A stretch of DNA of 49,902 nt from DATMRF01 sp035566435 (GTDB taxonomy: Bacteria > Verrucomicrobiota > Verrucomicrobiia > Limisphaerales > UBA8199): positions 1 through 49,902 of the forward strand of contig DATMRF010000056.1 of NCBI GenBank assembly GCA_035566435.1, in the 5' to 3' direction. Below the pieces are notes generated by a model. It ran no database searches and had not been told where the DNA came from. It saw only the letters and a list, made by a program, of their open reading frames with translations. This document shows positions 7,713 through 16,666 of this stretch, piece after piece (positions within the stretch are counted from its first letter, which is position 1; the number at the start of each line of letters is the position of its first letter). Position numbers and translations under genes: made by a program.

Positions 7713-8159
7713 ATGCAACCCACCCGAATCCTGCCCGACCTCCAGTGCTCGCTTCTGTGCGAGGAAATCCGCCAGGAAGTCACCGGCAACTTCTTCCTTA
7801 TCGGCGTCATCAACTTTATCCGCGTGCCGCAACTGCCCGTCGTCGCGCTGAAGCTCAGCCTCTTTAACCGCTGGACCGCCGGGCTCGGCCAGTTCACCGA
7901 AACCGTCAGACTCATCGGTCCCGACCAGACCACCGTCTTGCGCAAAGGCGAAGTCAAATTCGCCCTCCAGGATGCCGCGCTCCACGCCACTAACGTCACG
8001 GTCTTTGCTCAGGTCGAATTCAAAACCCCTGGCACCTATTACGTCGAGGTCCTCGTGGACGACGTCATGAAACTCCGCTACCCCGTCCCCGTCCTTGTTG
8101 CCCCGCCCCAAAACCAACCCTCCAGTACCCCCCAGCCACCGCCCGCGCCGCCAGCTTAG
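7713..8159 (+). CDS. Conserved hypothetical protein, DUF6941-like
   Basis: A 148-residue protein: MQPTRILPDLQCSLLCEEIR then GNFFLIGVINFIRVPQLPVV. It appears all-beta and has the pattern of DUF6941 proteins (short immunoglobulin-like fold with a GPD...VL...G strand and a VEVLVDDVMKLRYPVPV end), followed by a Pro-rich tail. No signal peptide, so probably cytoplasmic. Function unknown; the family name is a low-certainty recollection. It lies 53 bases after folD on the same strand. Confidence 0.65.
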   Translation: MQPTRILPDLQCSLLCEEIRQEVTGNFFLIGVINFIRVPQLPVVALKLSLFNRWTAGLGQFTETVRLIGPDQTTVLRKGEVKFALQDAALHATNVTVFAQVEFKTPGTYYVEVLVDDVMKLRYPVPVLVAPPQNQPSSTPQPPPAPPA

Positions 8160-8263
8160 CGCTCGGGACTGCGCACAGGTTCGTTCGGGCGCGACAAACC
8201 ATGGCGAGCCCTTTAGTATCACCTTTGATGGCAGGCCGATGGTCTCACCCAGCCCCGCCAACG

Positions 8264-9076
8264 ATGGATGCTCCGGACCAAAAAAAAACTTTCGCCTGGC
8301 AGCCGCTAACCCCGCGCGGCGTCGCCGCCTTCGCTTCCGCTTCCCTCGCCCGCCTCCTCTGCGTCCAGTGCCTCGTCGCGCTCGCTGCCGCCGGAATCGT
8401 CGTCTGGTTCCTGCACACTGCCTGGTTCCCCCCCGTCATCAACGCCATCCGCCAGTTGCCCGACCGGGGCCAAATCCAACGGGGCCTCCTCGACTCCCCG
8501 GCGCCTTCCCCCTCCGTCCTCGCGCAGGGACGCTTCCTCGCCTTCAGCCTCGACCTCCAGCACGAAGGCAATGCCCGCCCCCCCGCCCACCTTCTCGTCG
8601 AGTTCGGCCGCAGCGATTTTAAAGTCTTCTCCCTGTTGGGCTACCTCCAGAGCCGCTACCCGCCCGGCCGCACGATCCCGTTCAACCGCCCGGAGCTCCA
8701 GCCCTGGTGGGGCGCCTGGTCCCCCGTTTTCCTTGCCCTCGCCGCTACCACGGTCGTCGCTGCCTTGATGCTCACTTGGGCTCTCCTCGCCACCCTCTAC
8801 GCCCTGCCGGCCTGGCTCCTCGCGTTCTTCGCCGACCGCCACCTTCCCTGGCGGGCAAGCTGGCGCCTGGCAGGCGCCGCCCTCATCCCCGGTGCGTTGT
8901 TCATGTCCGGGGCAATCCTCTGCTATGGTCTCGGCGCGCTGGACCTCGTCAAATTGGGCCTCGCCGCCGCCGTCCACCTCCTGCTCGGCTGGGCCTACCT
9001 GCTCGCTAGCCCCTTTTGCCTGCCACGACACCCAACCATCCCCAAACTCCCGCCCAACCCTTTTTCCAACCCGTGA
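8264..9076 (+). CDS. Integral membrane protein of unknown function
   Basis: A 270-residue protein if started at the in-frame ATG 8264 (MDAPDQKKTFAWQPLTPRGV); the frame is open back to an ATG at 8201, but the extra 21 residues look non-coding. About five hydrophobic helices: residues 22-46, 150-175, 178-195, 210-232 and 235-255 of the shorter form. Between the first and second lies a 100-residue extracytoplasmic segment. The layout recalls DUF1189-like small membrane proteins, but I cannot assign a family. No catalytic motif seen. Confidence 0.7.
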   Translation: MDAPDQKKTFAWQPLTPRGVAAFASASLARLLCVQCLVALAAAGIVVWFLHTAWFPPVINAIRQLPDRGQIQRGLLDSPAPSPSVLAQGRFLAFSLDLQHEGNARPPAHLLVEFGRSDFKVFSLLGYLQSRYPPGRTIPFNRPELQPWWGAWSPVFLALAATTVVAALMLTWALLATLYALPAWLLAFFADRHLPWRASWRLAGAALIPGALFMSGAILCYGLGALDLVKLGLAAAVHLLLGWAYLLASPFCLPRHPTIPKLPPNPFSNP

Positions 9077-9111
9077 TTGAATCCTTCCGGCGCTTTGTTT
9101 ACCATCCACTC

Positions 9112-9912
9112 ATGACGTCTTCGGCGAACCCTTACCGCTGCGCCCTCGCCCTCCTAGCCGCCCTCGTCCTCTCGGGTTGCGTTGATTCCGCCCGCAGCCA
9201 GCTGGACGACGAAAAGGAACCCCATTTCCTCGCCGGCAAGAGCCGTGTCAGCAGTATGGACTACCAGGGCGCGATCGAAGCCTTCGAAAAAGCTCTCGAG
9301 GTGAACCCCCAGTCCGCTTCCGCTCACTTCGAGCTCGCCTGGCTGTACGAACTCAAAGCGTCCGAGCCCGCCGCAGCCATTTACCACTACGATAAATACC
9401 TCAAGCTCCGCCCCCACGCCGGCAACGCTGACCTCGCCAAACAACACATCCTCTCCTGCAAACAGGCCCTCGCCAGCACCGTCTCTCTGGGCCCCATCAC
9501 CGAAAAACAACAGCGCGATTTCGAAAAAATGCTCGACGAAAATAAACGCCTCGCCGAACAAAACAAAGCATTGAGCGACGAGGTAGCCAAATGGCGCGTC
9601 TATTACGCCGCTCGTTCCAGCGCCCCAACCACCTCTCCTCCCGCGCCCGCCACGGAGATCCGCCCCGCTCCATCGCCCGCCCAAGGCCCAACCATCCTCG
9701 TCGCTAACGTCCTCCCCACCCCCGCCAGCACCGGCCGCCTCGTCTCCCCTGCCCCAATTACCACGCGCACCCATACCGTCAAAGGCGGCGAGACCCTTGC
9801 GCAAATCGCCAGAAAGTACGGAATCAAACTCGACGCTCTCATCGCCGCGAACCCGGGCCTCGACCCGCGCCGCCTCCAAGTCGGCCAAACCCTCGCCGTG
9901 CCCGCACCTTGA
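9112..9912 (+). CDS. Lipoprotein with TPR, coiled coil and C-terminal LysM
   Basis: Start at ATG 9112 gives a lipoprotein signal with lipobox LSGC (Cys23); the longer open frame from 9016 would bury it. Residues 45-110 form two TPR-like helix pairs (YQGAIEAFEKALEVNPQSAS; AAIYHYDKYLKLRP). Residues 120-150 are a predicted coiled coil (KQQRDFEKMLDENKRLAEQN). A Pro/Ala-rich linker leads to one LysM domain (about 218-266, HTVKGGETLAQIARKYGIKL), which binds peptidoglycan. Probably an outer-membrane-anchored, wall-binding scaffold, 266 residues in all. Last gene of the run that begins at 4897. Confidence 0.85.
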   Translation: MTSSANPYRCALALLAALVLSGCVDSARSQLDDEKEPHFLAGKSRVSSMDYQGAIEAFEKALEVNPQSASAHFELAWLYELKASEPAAAIYHYDKYLKLRPHAGNADLAKQHILSCKQALASTVSLGPITEKQQRDFEKMLDENKRLAEQNKALSDEVAKWRVYYAARSSAPTTSPPAPATEIRPAPSPAQGPTILVANVLPTPASTGRLVSPAPITTRTHTVKGGETLAQIARKYGIKLDALIAANPGLDPRRLQVGQTLAVPAP

Positions 9913-10145
9913 AAACGCCGATCCGGCCGCCCCACGCCCGCCGGCAGACCTTTAGCGGATTAGACCCCTCATCCTCCGCCGCAGCATTCAAATAATCTTT
10001 GAGAAAAGATTTGAACGACTCTCTCCGCAACCGGTCTATGTTTTTAACCTTTGGTTTTTTTGTCCTCCCCTCCGGGGGGTGTGCAATGCGGGCGGAACCA
10101 GCCGGTTCCACCGTCCGCCGCAGCCAAAAATCATAAAGATTTATT
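9913..10145. other. Intergenic region with hairpins
   Basis: No ORF. It contains an AT-rich hairpin ATCTTT/AAAGAT (9995-10010) that may end the preceding gene run, a small CTCCCC/GGGGG hairpin near 10066-10079, and a stronger stem GGCGGAACC...GGTTCC...CCGCC (10091-10119) just upstream of the porin promoter. The last could be an operator or an RNA terminator without a U tract. I see no known riboswitch. Confidence 0.4.
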
Positions 10146-10174
10146 TTGACGCAGCAGCCGAGTTTCGATAAAAG
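10146..10174 (+). promoter_or_regulatory. Predicted promoter of the exopolysaccharide porin gene
   Basis: -35 TTGACG (10146-10151), 17-bp spacer, -10 TAAAAG (10169-10174, four of six matches). It would give a leader of about 45 bases before the ATG at 10229. Confidence 0.5.
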
Positions 10175-10228
10175 ATTCGAGGATTTGTTATTCGCACCGC
10201 CTCTTTGGGTGAAATAAAGAAACAACCT

Positions 10229-11575
10229 ATGAAAAAAATCGTTGCCTCAGTCGGTCTAGTTGCCCTCGGCGCCTCGTCCATCCAATCCACCTCCGCGCAG
10301 ACTTTGGGAAGTCCGGACCCCACCAAACCGTGGACTGTCGCCGCCACCCTCCGCGGGTTTTACGACGACAACATCGGCACCATCCCGAACAACGCTACGC
10401 TCCCGCCCGGCGAACACCGCTCCACTTTCGGTTTTCAGGTCAGCCCCTCCGCCGCTCTCAACTGGGTCCTCGACCAAACCACCATCAACCTTGGTGTCCT
10501 CTATTCCCTCAAATACTACGACCACCGCCCCCCAGGCAGTGCCGATCATAGTGACCAGGACTTTACTTTCTCCGGCGGCCTCACCCACGCCTTCAGCGAG
10601 CGCGCCAAACTCAAGATTAGCGACTCCTTCGTCATTGGCCAGGAACCCGACATGCTTCGCGCCCAGAATACCTTCGCCACCTTCCAGCGCGTCTCGGGCG
10701 ACAACATCCGTAACTACGGCTCCATCGGCTTCGATGCTCAACTCACCCCCAAGGCCGGCCTGGGCGTCGGCTACGACAATGCCTACTACGATTATAAAGC
10801 CAAAGGCGCCGACTTCTCCGGCCTCTACGTCAATCCCAGCACTGCGGGCGCTTTGAACCGAGATGAAAATCGCGCCCACCTCGAAGGTCTTTGGCAGGTG
10901 ATGCCCGAAACCAAGGCCCTCGTCGGCTACCAGTTCACCCAGGTCGGCTATACCGGCGACGAAGTCATCAGTGGTATTTCTCTTTTGCCCTCTACCTACG
11001 CCATGAGCAAGTCGCGCGATTACCGCGAACATACCGTCTATGTCGGCGCCGAGCACAACTTCATGCCTAATCTCACCGGCTCGCTCCGCGTCGGCGCCAG
11101 CTACTCTGATTACTACAACGATCCCTATACGAAGTCCTCCTGGACCCCTTACGTCAACGGCTCCCTCAAGTACTCCTACGCCCCCGAAAGCTCCGCGCAA
11201 ATCGGCTTCTCCTACGACCGCAACGCCACCGACGTCGTCGGCCTCTTCCAAATGGGCAGCAACCCGGCCCAAGTCACCGTCGATGCCCAATCGGCTGTCG
11301 TTTATGCCTCGGTGGTCCATCGCATCATCCCTAACCTCTTCGGCACCCTCATGGCCCAGTTCCAAAACTCCGACTACAACGGCGGCGAGTTTGACAACCA
11401 GAGCGAGCAATACTACCTCCTCGGCCTCGACTTCGAATATCGCTTCACCCAGAACTTTTCAGCCCACGCCGGCTACAACTATGACCGGCTCGAATCCGGG
11501 CTCAAGACCGCCCTCGTTTCTGACCGCAGTTTCGACCGGAACAGAGTTTACATTGGCGTCACCGCCAGCTATTAA
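10229..11575 (+). CDS. Outer-membrane beta-barrel protein (BBP2-type) of exopolysaccharide locus
   Basis: A 448-residue protein. The start ATG 10229 gives a standard signal peptide (MKKIVASVGLVALGASSIQS...AQ); a TTG eight codons upstream is also open but unlikely. The rest is a run of amphipathic beta strands rich in Tyr and Phe (for example TINLGVLYSLKYYDHRPPG, LTGSLRVGASYSDYYNDPY) ending FDRNRVYIGVTASY, with a terminal aromatic residue as in outer-membrane proteins. This matches putative beta-barrel porin 2, which is common beside Wzz/Wza genes in exosortase-type exopolysaccharide clusters. Probably the outer-membrane part of polysaccharide export. A strong terminator separates it from the kinase gene. 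Confidence 0.82.
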   Translation: MKKIVASVGLVALGASSIQSTSAQTLGSPDPTKPWTVAATLRGFYDDNIGTIPNNATLPPGEHRSTFGFQVSPSAALNWVLDQTTINLGVLYSLKYYDHRPPGSADHSDQDFTFSGGLTHAFSERAKLKISDSFVIGQEPDMLRAQNTFATFQRVSGDNIRNYGSIGFDAQLTPKAGLGVGYDNAYYDYKAKGADFSGLYVNPSTAGALNRDENRAHLEGLWQVMPETKALVGYQFTQVGYTGDEVISGISLLPSTYAMSKSRDYREHTVYVGAEHNFMPNLTGSLRVGASYSDYYNDPYTKSSWTPYVNGSLKYSYAPESSAQIGFSYDRNATDVVGLFQMGSNPAQVTVDAQSAVVYASVVHRIIPNLFGTLMAQFQNSDYNGGEFDNQSEQYYLLGLDFEYRFTQNFSAHAGYNYDRLESGLKTALVSDRSFDRNRVYIGVTASY

Positions 11576-11593
11576 ACTCGACTGAATGTATTC

Positions 11594-11633
11594 ACGGGGG
11601 GCTGGACGTTACAACTAGCCCCCGTTTTTTTTT
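11594..11633 (+). terminator. Rho-independent terminator after the porin gene
   Basis: ACGGGGGGCT pairs with AGCCCCCGT across a 14-base loop, followed by nine T residues. It lies in the 63-base gap between the porin and the kinase, with the next ATG five bases after the T tract. The kinase must either be expressed by read-through or have its own start. Confidence 0.9.
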
Positions 11634-11638
11634 GACCT

Positions 11639-13801
11639 ATGGATCCAACGAAAGCTTCGCCCGCGCCGGACAATAAACTTCATTTCCTCGATTATTGGCG
11701 CATTATCCGCATCCGCAAGACCGTCATCCTCGCGGTCTTCCTCCTCGTCGTTATCACCGCTACCCTTGTTACTTTCGTCTATCCCGAGTCCTACGCGAGC
11801 GTCGCCCGCATCAAGATCGAACGCGACGTCTCCGACATCACCCCCCTCAATGGCTCCCCGGCGCTGAGCCTTGGCTACGACCCCTATTTTATCCAAACCG
11901 AGTTCGAGGTCATCCAATCCGAAGTCATCGTCGGCAAGGTTGTTGACGACCTCGCCCTGGACAAAAAGTGGGCCACCCCGGGCGAACCGCCGCTAAAGCG
12001 AGACCAGGCGATGGCCGTTCTCAAAAACCACATGGACCTCCGCCCCGTCCGCAACACGAGCCTTATCGAGATCCGCGTTTACAGCGAAAATAAAAACGAA
12101 GCCGCCGACCTCGCCAATAAAATCGCCGAAACCTACCAAGCCCACCGGATCGAAGAACGCATGCGCCTCGGCAAAACCGGCATCGACTCCCTCCTCAAAA
12201 CTCTCGACGAACGCCAGGAAAAAGTCAAAGACGCCCAAAAGAAGGTCGAGGACCTGCGTGAGAAACTCAAGATCAGCGACGCCATGGCTGCCGGCGACAC
12301 CCCCACTATTCTCTTTTCCGCGGAAACCTTGCGACGTTTCGAAACCCTCCGTATCGAAAGCCAGGCCGAGCTAGCTCGCGAACAGACTATGCTTGATCAG
12401 TTGAAGGTCCTCCCCGTCGATCAACTCGCCCAGGCCATTCCCTCCACAGGCGTCCAGGACCAGCTCCTCATCTCCCTGCTCCAAGATAAAATTCTCGCCG
12501 AGCAGAAACTTGTCTCCCTCAAGAAGGACTATGGCCCCGAGAACAGCGAAGTCCTCAAAATCAGCAGCGCCGTGGAAGACCTGAACGCCAAGATTAAGGA
12601 GCGAGTTAGCGGCTTTTTGACCGGTCTCGACACCAAGGTTGCCGCCATGAAGCAGAGCCTCGCCGAACTCAAGCATAGCGTTGAGGAAGCCCAGCAAAAC
12701 GATATTAACAAAGCCACCGAGAGCCGTCCCTATTGGGAAGCCAAACGCGAGCTCGAAGAAAGCCAGCGCTTCCGCGCGCTGATCGACCAGAAAATCCTCA
12801 TCGAGCGCACCGACCTCATGCTCCCCAAAAGCTCCATGGTCGAAATCGTCGATAAAGCCGTTCCGGGGATGCGCCCGGTCCGCCCCAACAAGACCCTCAA
12901 CATCGCCCTGGGCATCGTCGTCGGCCTAGTCGTCGGAGTCGGGCTCGCCTTCTTCATCGAATACCTCGATACCAGCGTTAAAACCATCGACGACGTCGAG
13001 CGCGCCCTCGGCTCAGCCGTCCTGGGCGTCATCCCGCAGAACGTTGGCGTGCTTCTCGACGAGGGCGCCGAAAGCCCACACGCCGAGGCCTACCGCGTCC
13101 TGCGCACCAACCTCCTGTTCTCCCGCAAGGACGACAAACTCAATAGTGTCGCCGTGGTCAGCGCTGGCGCGGGCGAAGGCAAATCCACCACCGTCTTCAA
13201 CCTGGCGGTCGTCTTTGCCCAAAGCGGCCAGCGCGTCCTGATCGTGGACTCGGATTTGCGCCGCCCCACTCTCCACAAAATGCTCCGCGTCACCAACAAC
13301 CTCGGGCTGACCAATTACCTGCTCAAGCAGAACACGCTCGAAGAGGTCATTCAAACCACCAGCCTCCCCACCCTCGATTTCCTCGCCAGTGGGAAGCTCC
13401 CGAGCAGCTCCCTGGGCATCCTCAGCTCTTCGCAGATGCGCGACCTCATCACCGAATTGAAACAGCACTACGACTTTGTCTTCTTCGACTCCCCGCCCGT
13501 CATGGGCGTCAGCGATGCCTCGATCCTGGCCAGCGAGGTCGATATGACCCTCCAGGTCATCCAGTACCGCCGGTACCCGCAGCCCATGAACATCCGGGCC
13601 AAACAGTTGATCGAAAAAGTCGGCGGCAACCTCGTCGGCATCGTCCTGAACAACATCAACATGTCCCAAGACGAGAGCTATTATTACTACAGCGGTTATT
13701 ACCACGATTACTACGCGCGCAACGAAGACCAGGAGCCCGCCGCCGCTCCGGCCGGGACCTCCGCCGCCAAATACAAAAGCGATATCAAACCGAAATATTG
13801 A
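11639..13801 (+). CDS. Polysaccharide co-polymerase/BY-type tyrosine autokinase (Wzz-Wzc fusion)
   Basis: A 720-residue inner-membrane protein controlling polymer length and export. N-terminal Wzz domain with the first membrane helix near residues 29-49, a long periplasmic coiled coil (about 165-390), second helix near 422-444 (GIVVGLVVGVGLAFF), then a cytoplasmic BY-kinase: Walker A SAGAGEGKSTT (about 508), Walker A' VLIVDSDLRRP (about 535), Walker B FVFFDSPPV (about 616). The C-terminal tail has a cluster of eight Tyr (SYYYYSGYYHDYY), the autophosphorylation site of such kinases. No Shine-Dalgarno is visible, because the upstream bases are the terminator T tract. Followed after 22 bases by the Wza-like gene. 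Confidence 0.93.
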   Translation: MDPTKASPAPDNKLHFLDYWRIIRIRKTVILAVFLLVVITATLVTFVYPESYASVARIKIERDVSDITPLNGSPALSLGYDPYFIQTEFEVIQSEVIVGKVVDDLALDKKWATPGEPPLKRDQAMAVLKNHMDLRPVRNTSLIEIRVYSENKNEAADLANKIAETYQAHRIEERMRLGKTGIDSLLKTLDERQEKVKDAQKKVEDLREKLKISDAMAAGDTPTILFSAETLRRFETLRIESQAELAREQTMLDQLKVLPVDQLAQAIPSTGVQDQLLISLLQDKILAEQKLVSLKKDYGPENSEVLKISSAVEDLNAKIKERVSGFLTGLDTKVAAMKQSLAELKHSVEEAQQNDINKATESRPYWEAKRELEESQRFRALIDQKILIERTDLMLPKSSMVEIVDKAVPGMRPVRPNKTLNIALGIVVGLVVGVGLAFFIEYLDTSVKTIDDVERALGSAVLGVIPQNVGVLLDEGAESPHAEAYRVLRTNLLFSRKDDKLNSVAVVSAGAGEGKSTTVFNLAVVFAQSGQRVLIVDSDLRRPTLHKMLRVTNNLGLTNYLLKQNTLEEVIQTTSLPTLDFLASGKLPSSSLGILSSSQMRDLITELKQHYDFVFFDSPPVMGVSDASILASEVDMTLQVIQYRRYPQPMNIRAKQLIEKVGGNLVGIVLNNINMSQDESYYYYSGYYHDYYARNEDQEPAAAPAGTSAAKYKSDIKPKY

Positions 13802-13823
13802 GATTCAGACCGGTAACACAAAC

Positions 13824-14609
13824 ATGACGACCGTAAGTAAGTTCCCCGTTGCGCGAGTGCAAGAATCCCCGTTCACCTTTCTAGCTTCTGTCTTCTCTAT
13901 CCTTTCCTCCGCTATAGCATTGCCGCCTTGCGCCATAACGGTGGCCGCGCTATCCCTCGCCGGCCTATGTCTGGCGGGCTGTCAAAGCGGCCCGCAGTTT
14001 GCCGACGTGCCCGGCTTGCCCAACTCAGGCGCCAGCGCCGCGACCATCCCCTCCGCCACAACTGCAGCGCCGGCAGCAGGCCTGCCGCAGGCCACCCCTC
14101 CGACTGGAAGCGATGGCATCGATATTCTGCATCCTGGAGACATGCTCATCATTGCCTTCTCAGATCTGCCGGTCCTGGTGCCACCTATCGAGCAGCGAAT
14201 CAAGGACGACGGCAAGATCACCTTGATCGAGAATCAGACGTTCACCGCGGCCAATAAATCACGCGGCCAACTCGAGACCGAAATCCGCGCGCGGTACGTG
14301 CCCAAGATCTATGTCAAAATGACTGTCTCGGTCATGCACCAGAAGGACACCCAATTCTATTACGTCGGCGGCGAGGTTAAGAACCCCGGCCGCTCGGTGT
14401 ATATCAGCCGGATTAAGGTCCTGGGCGCGATCAAGTCCGCCGGCGATTTCACTGATTTCGCCAACAAGAAGAAAGTGCAGTTAACTCGCGCGGACGGGCG
14501 CACCTACAAGATCAACTGCAAGGATGCTTTAAAGGACCCCTCCCTCGACCTCGAGGTTCTTCCGGGCGACAATATCAATGTCCCGCGCCGGAATCCGTTC
14601 TCGCTCTAA
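13824..14609 (+). CDS. Polysaccharide export lipoprotein, Wza/KpsD-like
   Basis: A 261-residue outer-membrane export protein. The lipobox LAGC puts the acylated Cys at residue 53 after a long N-region, so the true start could lie downstream, but no other Met precedes the signal. The Poly_export domain begins at ILHPGDMLIIAFSDLP, followed by one SLBB domain (FYYVGGEVKNPGRSVYISR...VLPGDNINVPRR). It is shorter than E. coli Wza (379 residues) and lacks the C-terminal helix that forms the outer-membrane pore, so the neighbouring barrel protein may supply the pore. The stop overlaps the next ATG (TAATG). Confidence 0.9.
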   Translation: MTTVSKFPVARVQESPFTFLASVFSILSSAIALPPCAITVAALSLAGLCLAGCQSGPQFADVPGLPNSGASAATIPSATTAAPAAGLPQATPPTGSDGIDILHPGDMLIIAFSDLPVLVPPIEQRIKDDGKITLIENQTFTAANKSRGQLETEIRARYVPKIYVKMTVSVMHQKDTQFYYVGGEVKNPGRSVYISRIKVLGAIKSAGDFTDFANKKKVQLTRADGRTYKINCKDALKDPSLDLEVLPGDNINVPRRNPFSL

Positions 14610-15001
14610 TGGTTCAACTCAAGATCCTGTCCGGGAAAAAGGCGGGCGCTGTCTGGACGGCCCGCCGTTTTCCTGTCCGGATTGGTCGTTCCGCAAACGC
14701 CGACTTGTGCCTCGAAGAAGACGGCATTTGGGACCGCCACCTCCTGCTCCAGTTCCGTCGCGCTGACGGCTTTGTCCTCACCACCGAACCCAATGCCCTG
14801 GCCACTGTAAATGGCGAGTCGATTCAGGCAGCAGCAGTGCTGAGGAATGGCGACAGCATTGAACTCGGCGCCCTCAAACTGCAGTTCTGGCTCAGCGAGA
14901 CGCGCCAGTTCGGACTCGGCTTGCGCGAAACCCTTACGTGGGTGGGCATCGCTTTGGTGGGCCTCGGGCAGGTAGGCTTGATCTACTGGCTGCTGCGGTG
15001 A
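14609..15001 (+). CDS. FHA-domain protein with C-terminal membrane helix
   Basis: A 130-residue protein. Residues 1-95 form a forkhead-associated domain: GRSANADLCLEEDG, then WDRHLLL (the canonical S-x-x-H reads D-R-H), then VNGESI and LRNGDSIELGALKLQFW. Residues 109-129 are a single membrane helix (WVGIALVGLGQVGLIYWLL). FHA domains bind phospho-Thr peptides. The one-base overlap with the export gene and the Tyr kinase two genes upstream suggest a phosphorylation-dependent role at the membrane in polysaccharide export. The substrate is unknown, and FHA domains do not normally bind phospho-Tyr. Confidence 0.8.
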   Translation: MVQLKILSGKKAGAVWTARRFPVRIGRSANADLCLEEDGIWDRHLLLQFRRADGFVLTTEPNALATVNGESIQAAAVLRNGDSIELGALKLQFWLSETRQFGLGLRETLTWVGIALVGLGQVGLIYWLLR

Positions 15002-15009
15002 GGGGAATC

Positions 15010-16563
15010 TCAATGCCGGAAATGCCTGACGCCCGTGAACGCCATGGCCATGCCGAGCTGATCGGCGGCCGCGATAACTTCCGCATCCCGCACCGAGCCG
15101 CCCGGCTGGATCGCTGAAATCGCCCCGGCTTCCGCCGCTGCCACCAGCGCGTCCGGAAATGGAAAAAAAGCGTCGCTGCAAACCACGCTCCCTTTGAGCG
15201 ACAAACCCGCTTCGCCGGCTTTCCAGGCGGCCACGCGGCTCGCGTCCACTCGGCTCATCTGCCCCGCCCCTACACCCAGGGTGCGGTCGGCCGCCACATA
15301 CACGATCGCGTTGGATTTGACATGCTTCACCACACGCCAGCCGAACAACATCGCCTGCCGCTCCGCCTCCGTCGGCTGCCGCCGCGTGGCGATCTTCAAA
15401 TCCGCGCCGGTTGTGGTTTTCGCATCCCGCTGCTGGAACAAAAACGCATCTGCCCCGACGCTCCTCACTTCCCAGGGGGGAGCGGTGAGCGGTGAGCGCA
15501 AGACCCTGAGAAGCCGGAGGTTTTTTTTCCTCTGCAGGACGGCCAGCGCCCCGGTCGTGAATTCGGGCGCCACGATAACTTCGCTGAAGATCTCGGAGAT
15601 GGCTTCAGCAACCGTGCCATCGAGGGGCTGGTTGACGGCAATAATTCCGCCGAAGGGCGCCTGCCGGTCGGTCGCGAAGGCCTTGTCCCAAGCCTCGCGC
15701 AGAGCGTTCCCCTGCCCGACGCCGCACGGATTGGTGTGTTTGAGAATGGCCAGCGTTGGCGTTCCCGAGTCAAATTCCGCAATCAGGTAGGCCGCCGCCG
15801 TCAGGTCCAGAATATTGTTGTACGAGAGCTCTTTGCCGTGAAGCTGCTGGTAATACTCGTGGAACCGCCCGTAAAGAGCGGCGAGCTGGTGCGGGTTTTC
15901 GCCGTAACGCAACGGTTGAGCCAACGCCGAATGGATGAGCAGCGAGGGCGGAACCGCGGCGTGGCCAGGCGTCTGAAAGGCCTGGCTCAGGTGGCTGGCG
16001 ATAGCGGCATCATACGCGGACGTACGCGCAAAGACCTTCGCGGCCAGCCGGCGTCGCAGCTCCAGAGTCGTGTTCCCGCCGGCTGTGATTTGCTCGGCGA
16101 CAACCGCGTAATCCGCCGGGTCCACAATGACGGTGACACTCTCGTGATTCTTGGCGGCGCTGCGCAGCATCGAGGGTCCGCCGATGTCGATGTTCTCGAT
16201 AGCCTCATGCAGCGTGGCCTCTGGCCGAGACACCGTCTGCTCAAACGGATAGAGGTTCACCACCACCAGGTCGATCGGCTGAATTCCGTGCTCCTGAACC
16301 GCCGTCTCATGGCCGGCATTTCCTCGCAGATAGAGCAAGCCGCCGTGGACTTTCGGATGCAAAGTCTTGACCCTGCCATCTAGCATCTCCGGAAAACCGG
16401 TGTAGGTGCTCAGGTCAATGATTTGCAGGCCAGCGTCTCGCAAGGACCGTGCGGTTCCGCCTGTTGACAGTAATTCCACGCCGGCGGCCGCCAGCGCCTG
16501 GGCAAGCGGCACCAGCCCCGTCTTATCCGAAACCGAAAGCAAAGCCCGTTGCACTCTCTCCAT
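15010..16563 (-). CDS. purH: AICAR transformylase / IMP cyclohydrolase
   Basis: A 517-residue bifunctional enzyme for the last two steps of IMP synthesis. N-terminal MGS-like cyclohydrolase domain (RALLSVSDKTGLVPLAQAL; LSTGGTARSLRDAG; GRVKTLHPKVHGGLL) and C-terminal transformylase domain (LRYGENPHQLAALY; LKHTNPCGVGQG; DAFFPFPD; IQPGGSVRDAEVIAAAD; TGVRHFRH at the end). A segment near residues 355-364 (SPLTAPPWE) is coded by three heptads and is not expected in the family; see the repeat at 15477. Converges with the FHA gene, only 8 bases away, with no terminator between them. Confidence 0.96.
   Translation of the reverse strand: MERVQRALLSVSDKTGLVPLAQALAAAGVELLSTGGTARSLRDAGLQIIDLSTYTGFPEMLDGRVKTLHPKVHGGLLYLRGNAGHETAVQEHGIQPIDLVVVNLYPFEQTVSRPEATLHEAIENIDIGGPSMLRSAAKNHESVTVIVDPADYAVVAEQITAGGNTTLELRRRLAAKVFARTSAYDAAIASHLSQAFQTPGHAAVPPSLLIHSALAQPLRYGENPHQLAALYGRFHEYYQQLHGKELSYNNILDLTAAAYLIAEFDSGTPTLAILKHTNPCGVGQGNALREAWDKAFATDRQAPFGGIIAVNQPLDGTVAEAISEIFSEVIVAPEFTTGALAVLQRKKNLRLLRVLRSPLTAPPWEVRSVGADAFLFQQRDAKTTTGADLKIATRRQPTEAERQAMLFGWRVVKHVKSNAIVYVAADRTLGVGAGQMSRVDASRVAAWKAGEAGLSLKGSVVCSDAFFPFPDALVAAAEAGAISAIQPGGSVRDAEVIAAADQLGMAMAFTGVRHFRH
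15477..15497. repeat. Three-copy heptad inside purH
   Basis: Plus strand GGGGAGC-GGTGAGC-GGTGAGC, i.e. CGCTCAC-type heptads on the coding strand. Twenty-one bases keep the frame and add about seven residues to PurH between two conserved stretches. Confidence 0.75.
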
Positions 16564-16666
16564 AATGGGCGTTTACCTTCCTCCAATCGGATGGGGCGCG
16601 TCAACGGAGAAATCCGAAATCCGTTTCTCGGGCTCGGAAGGGACGCAGTTTGGAGCGCGGCAAGGT

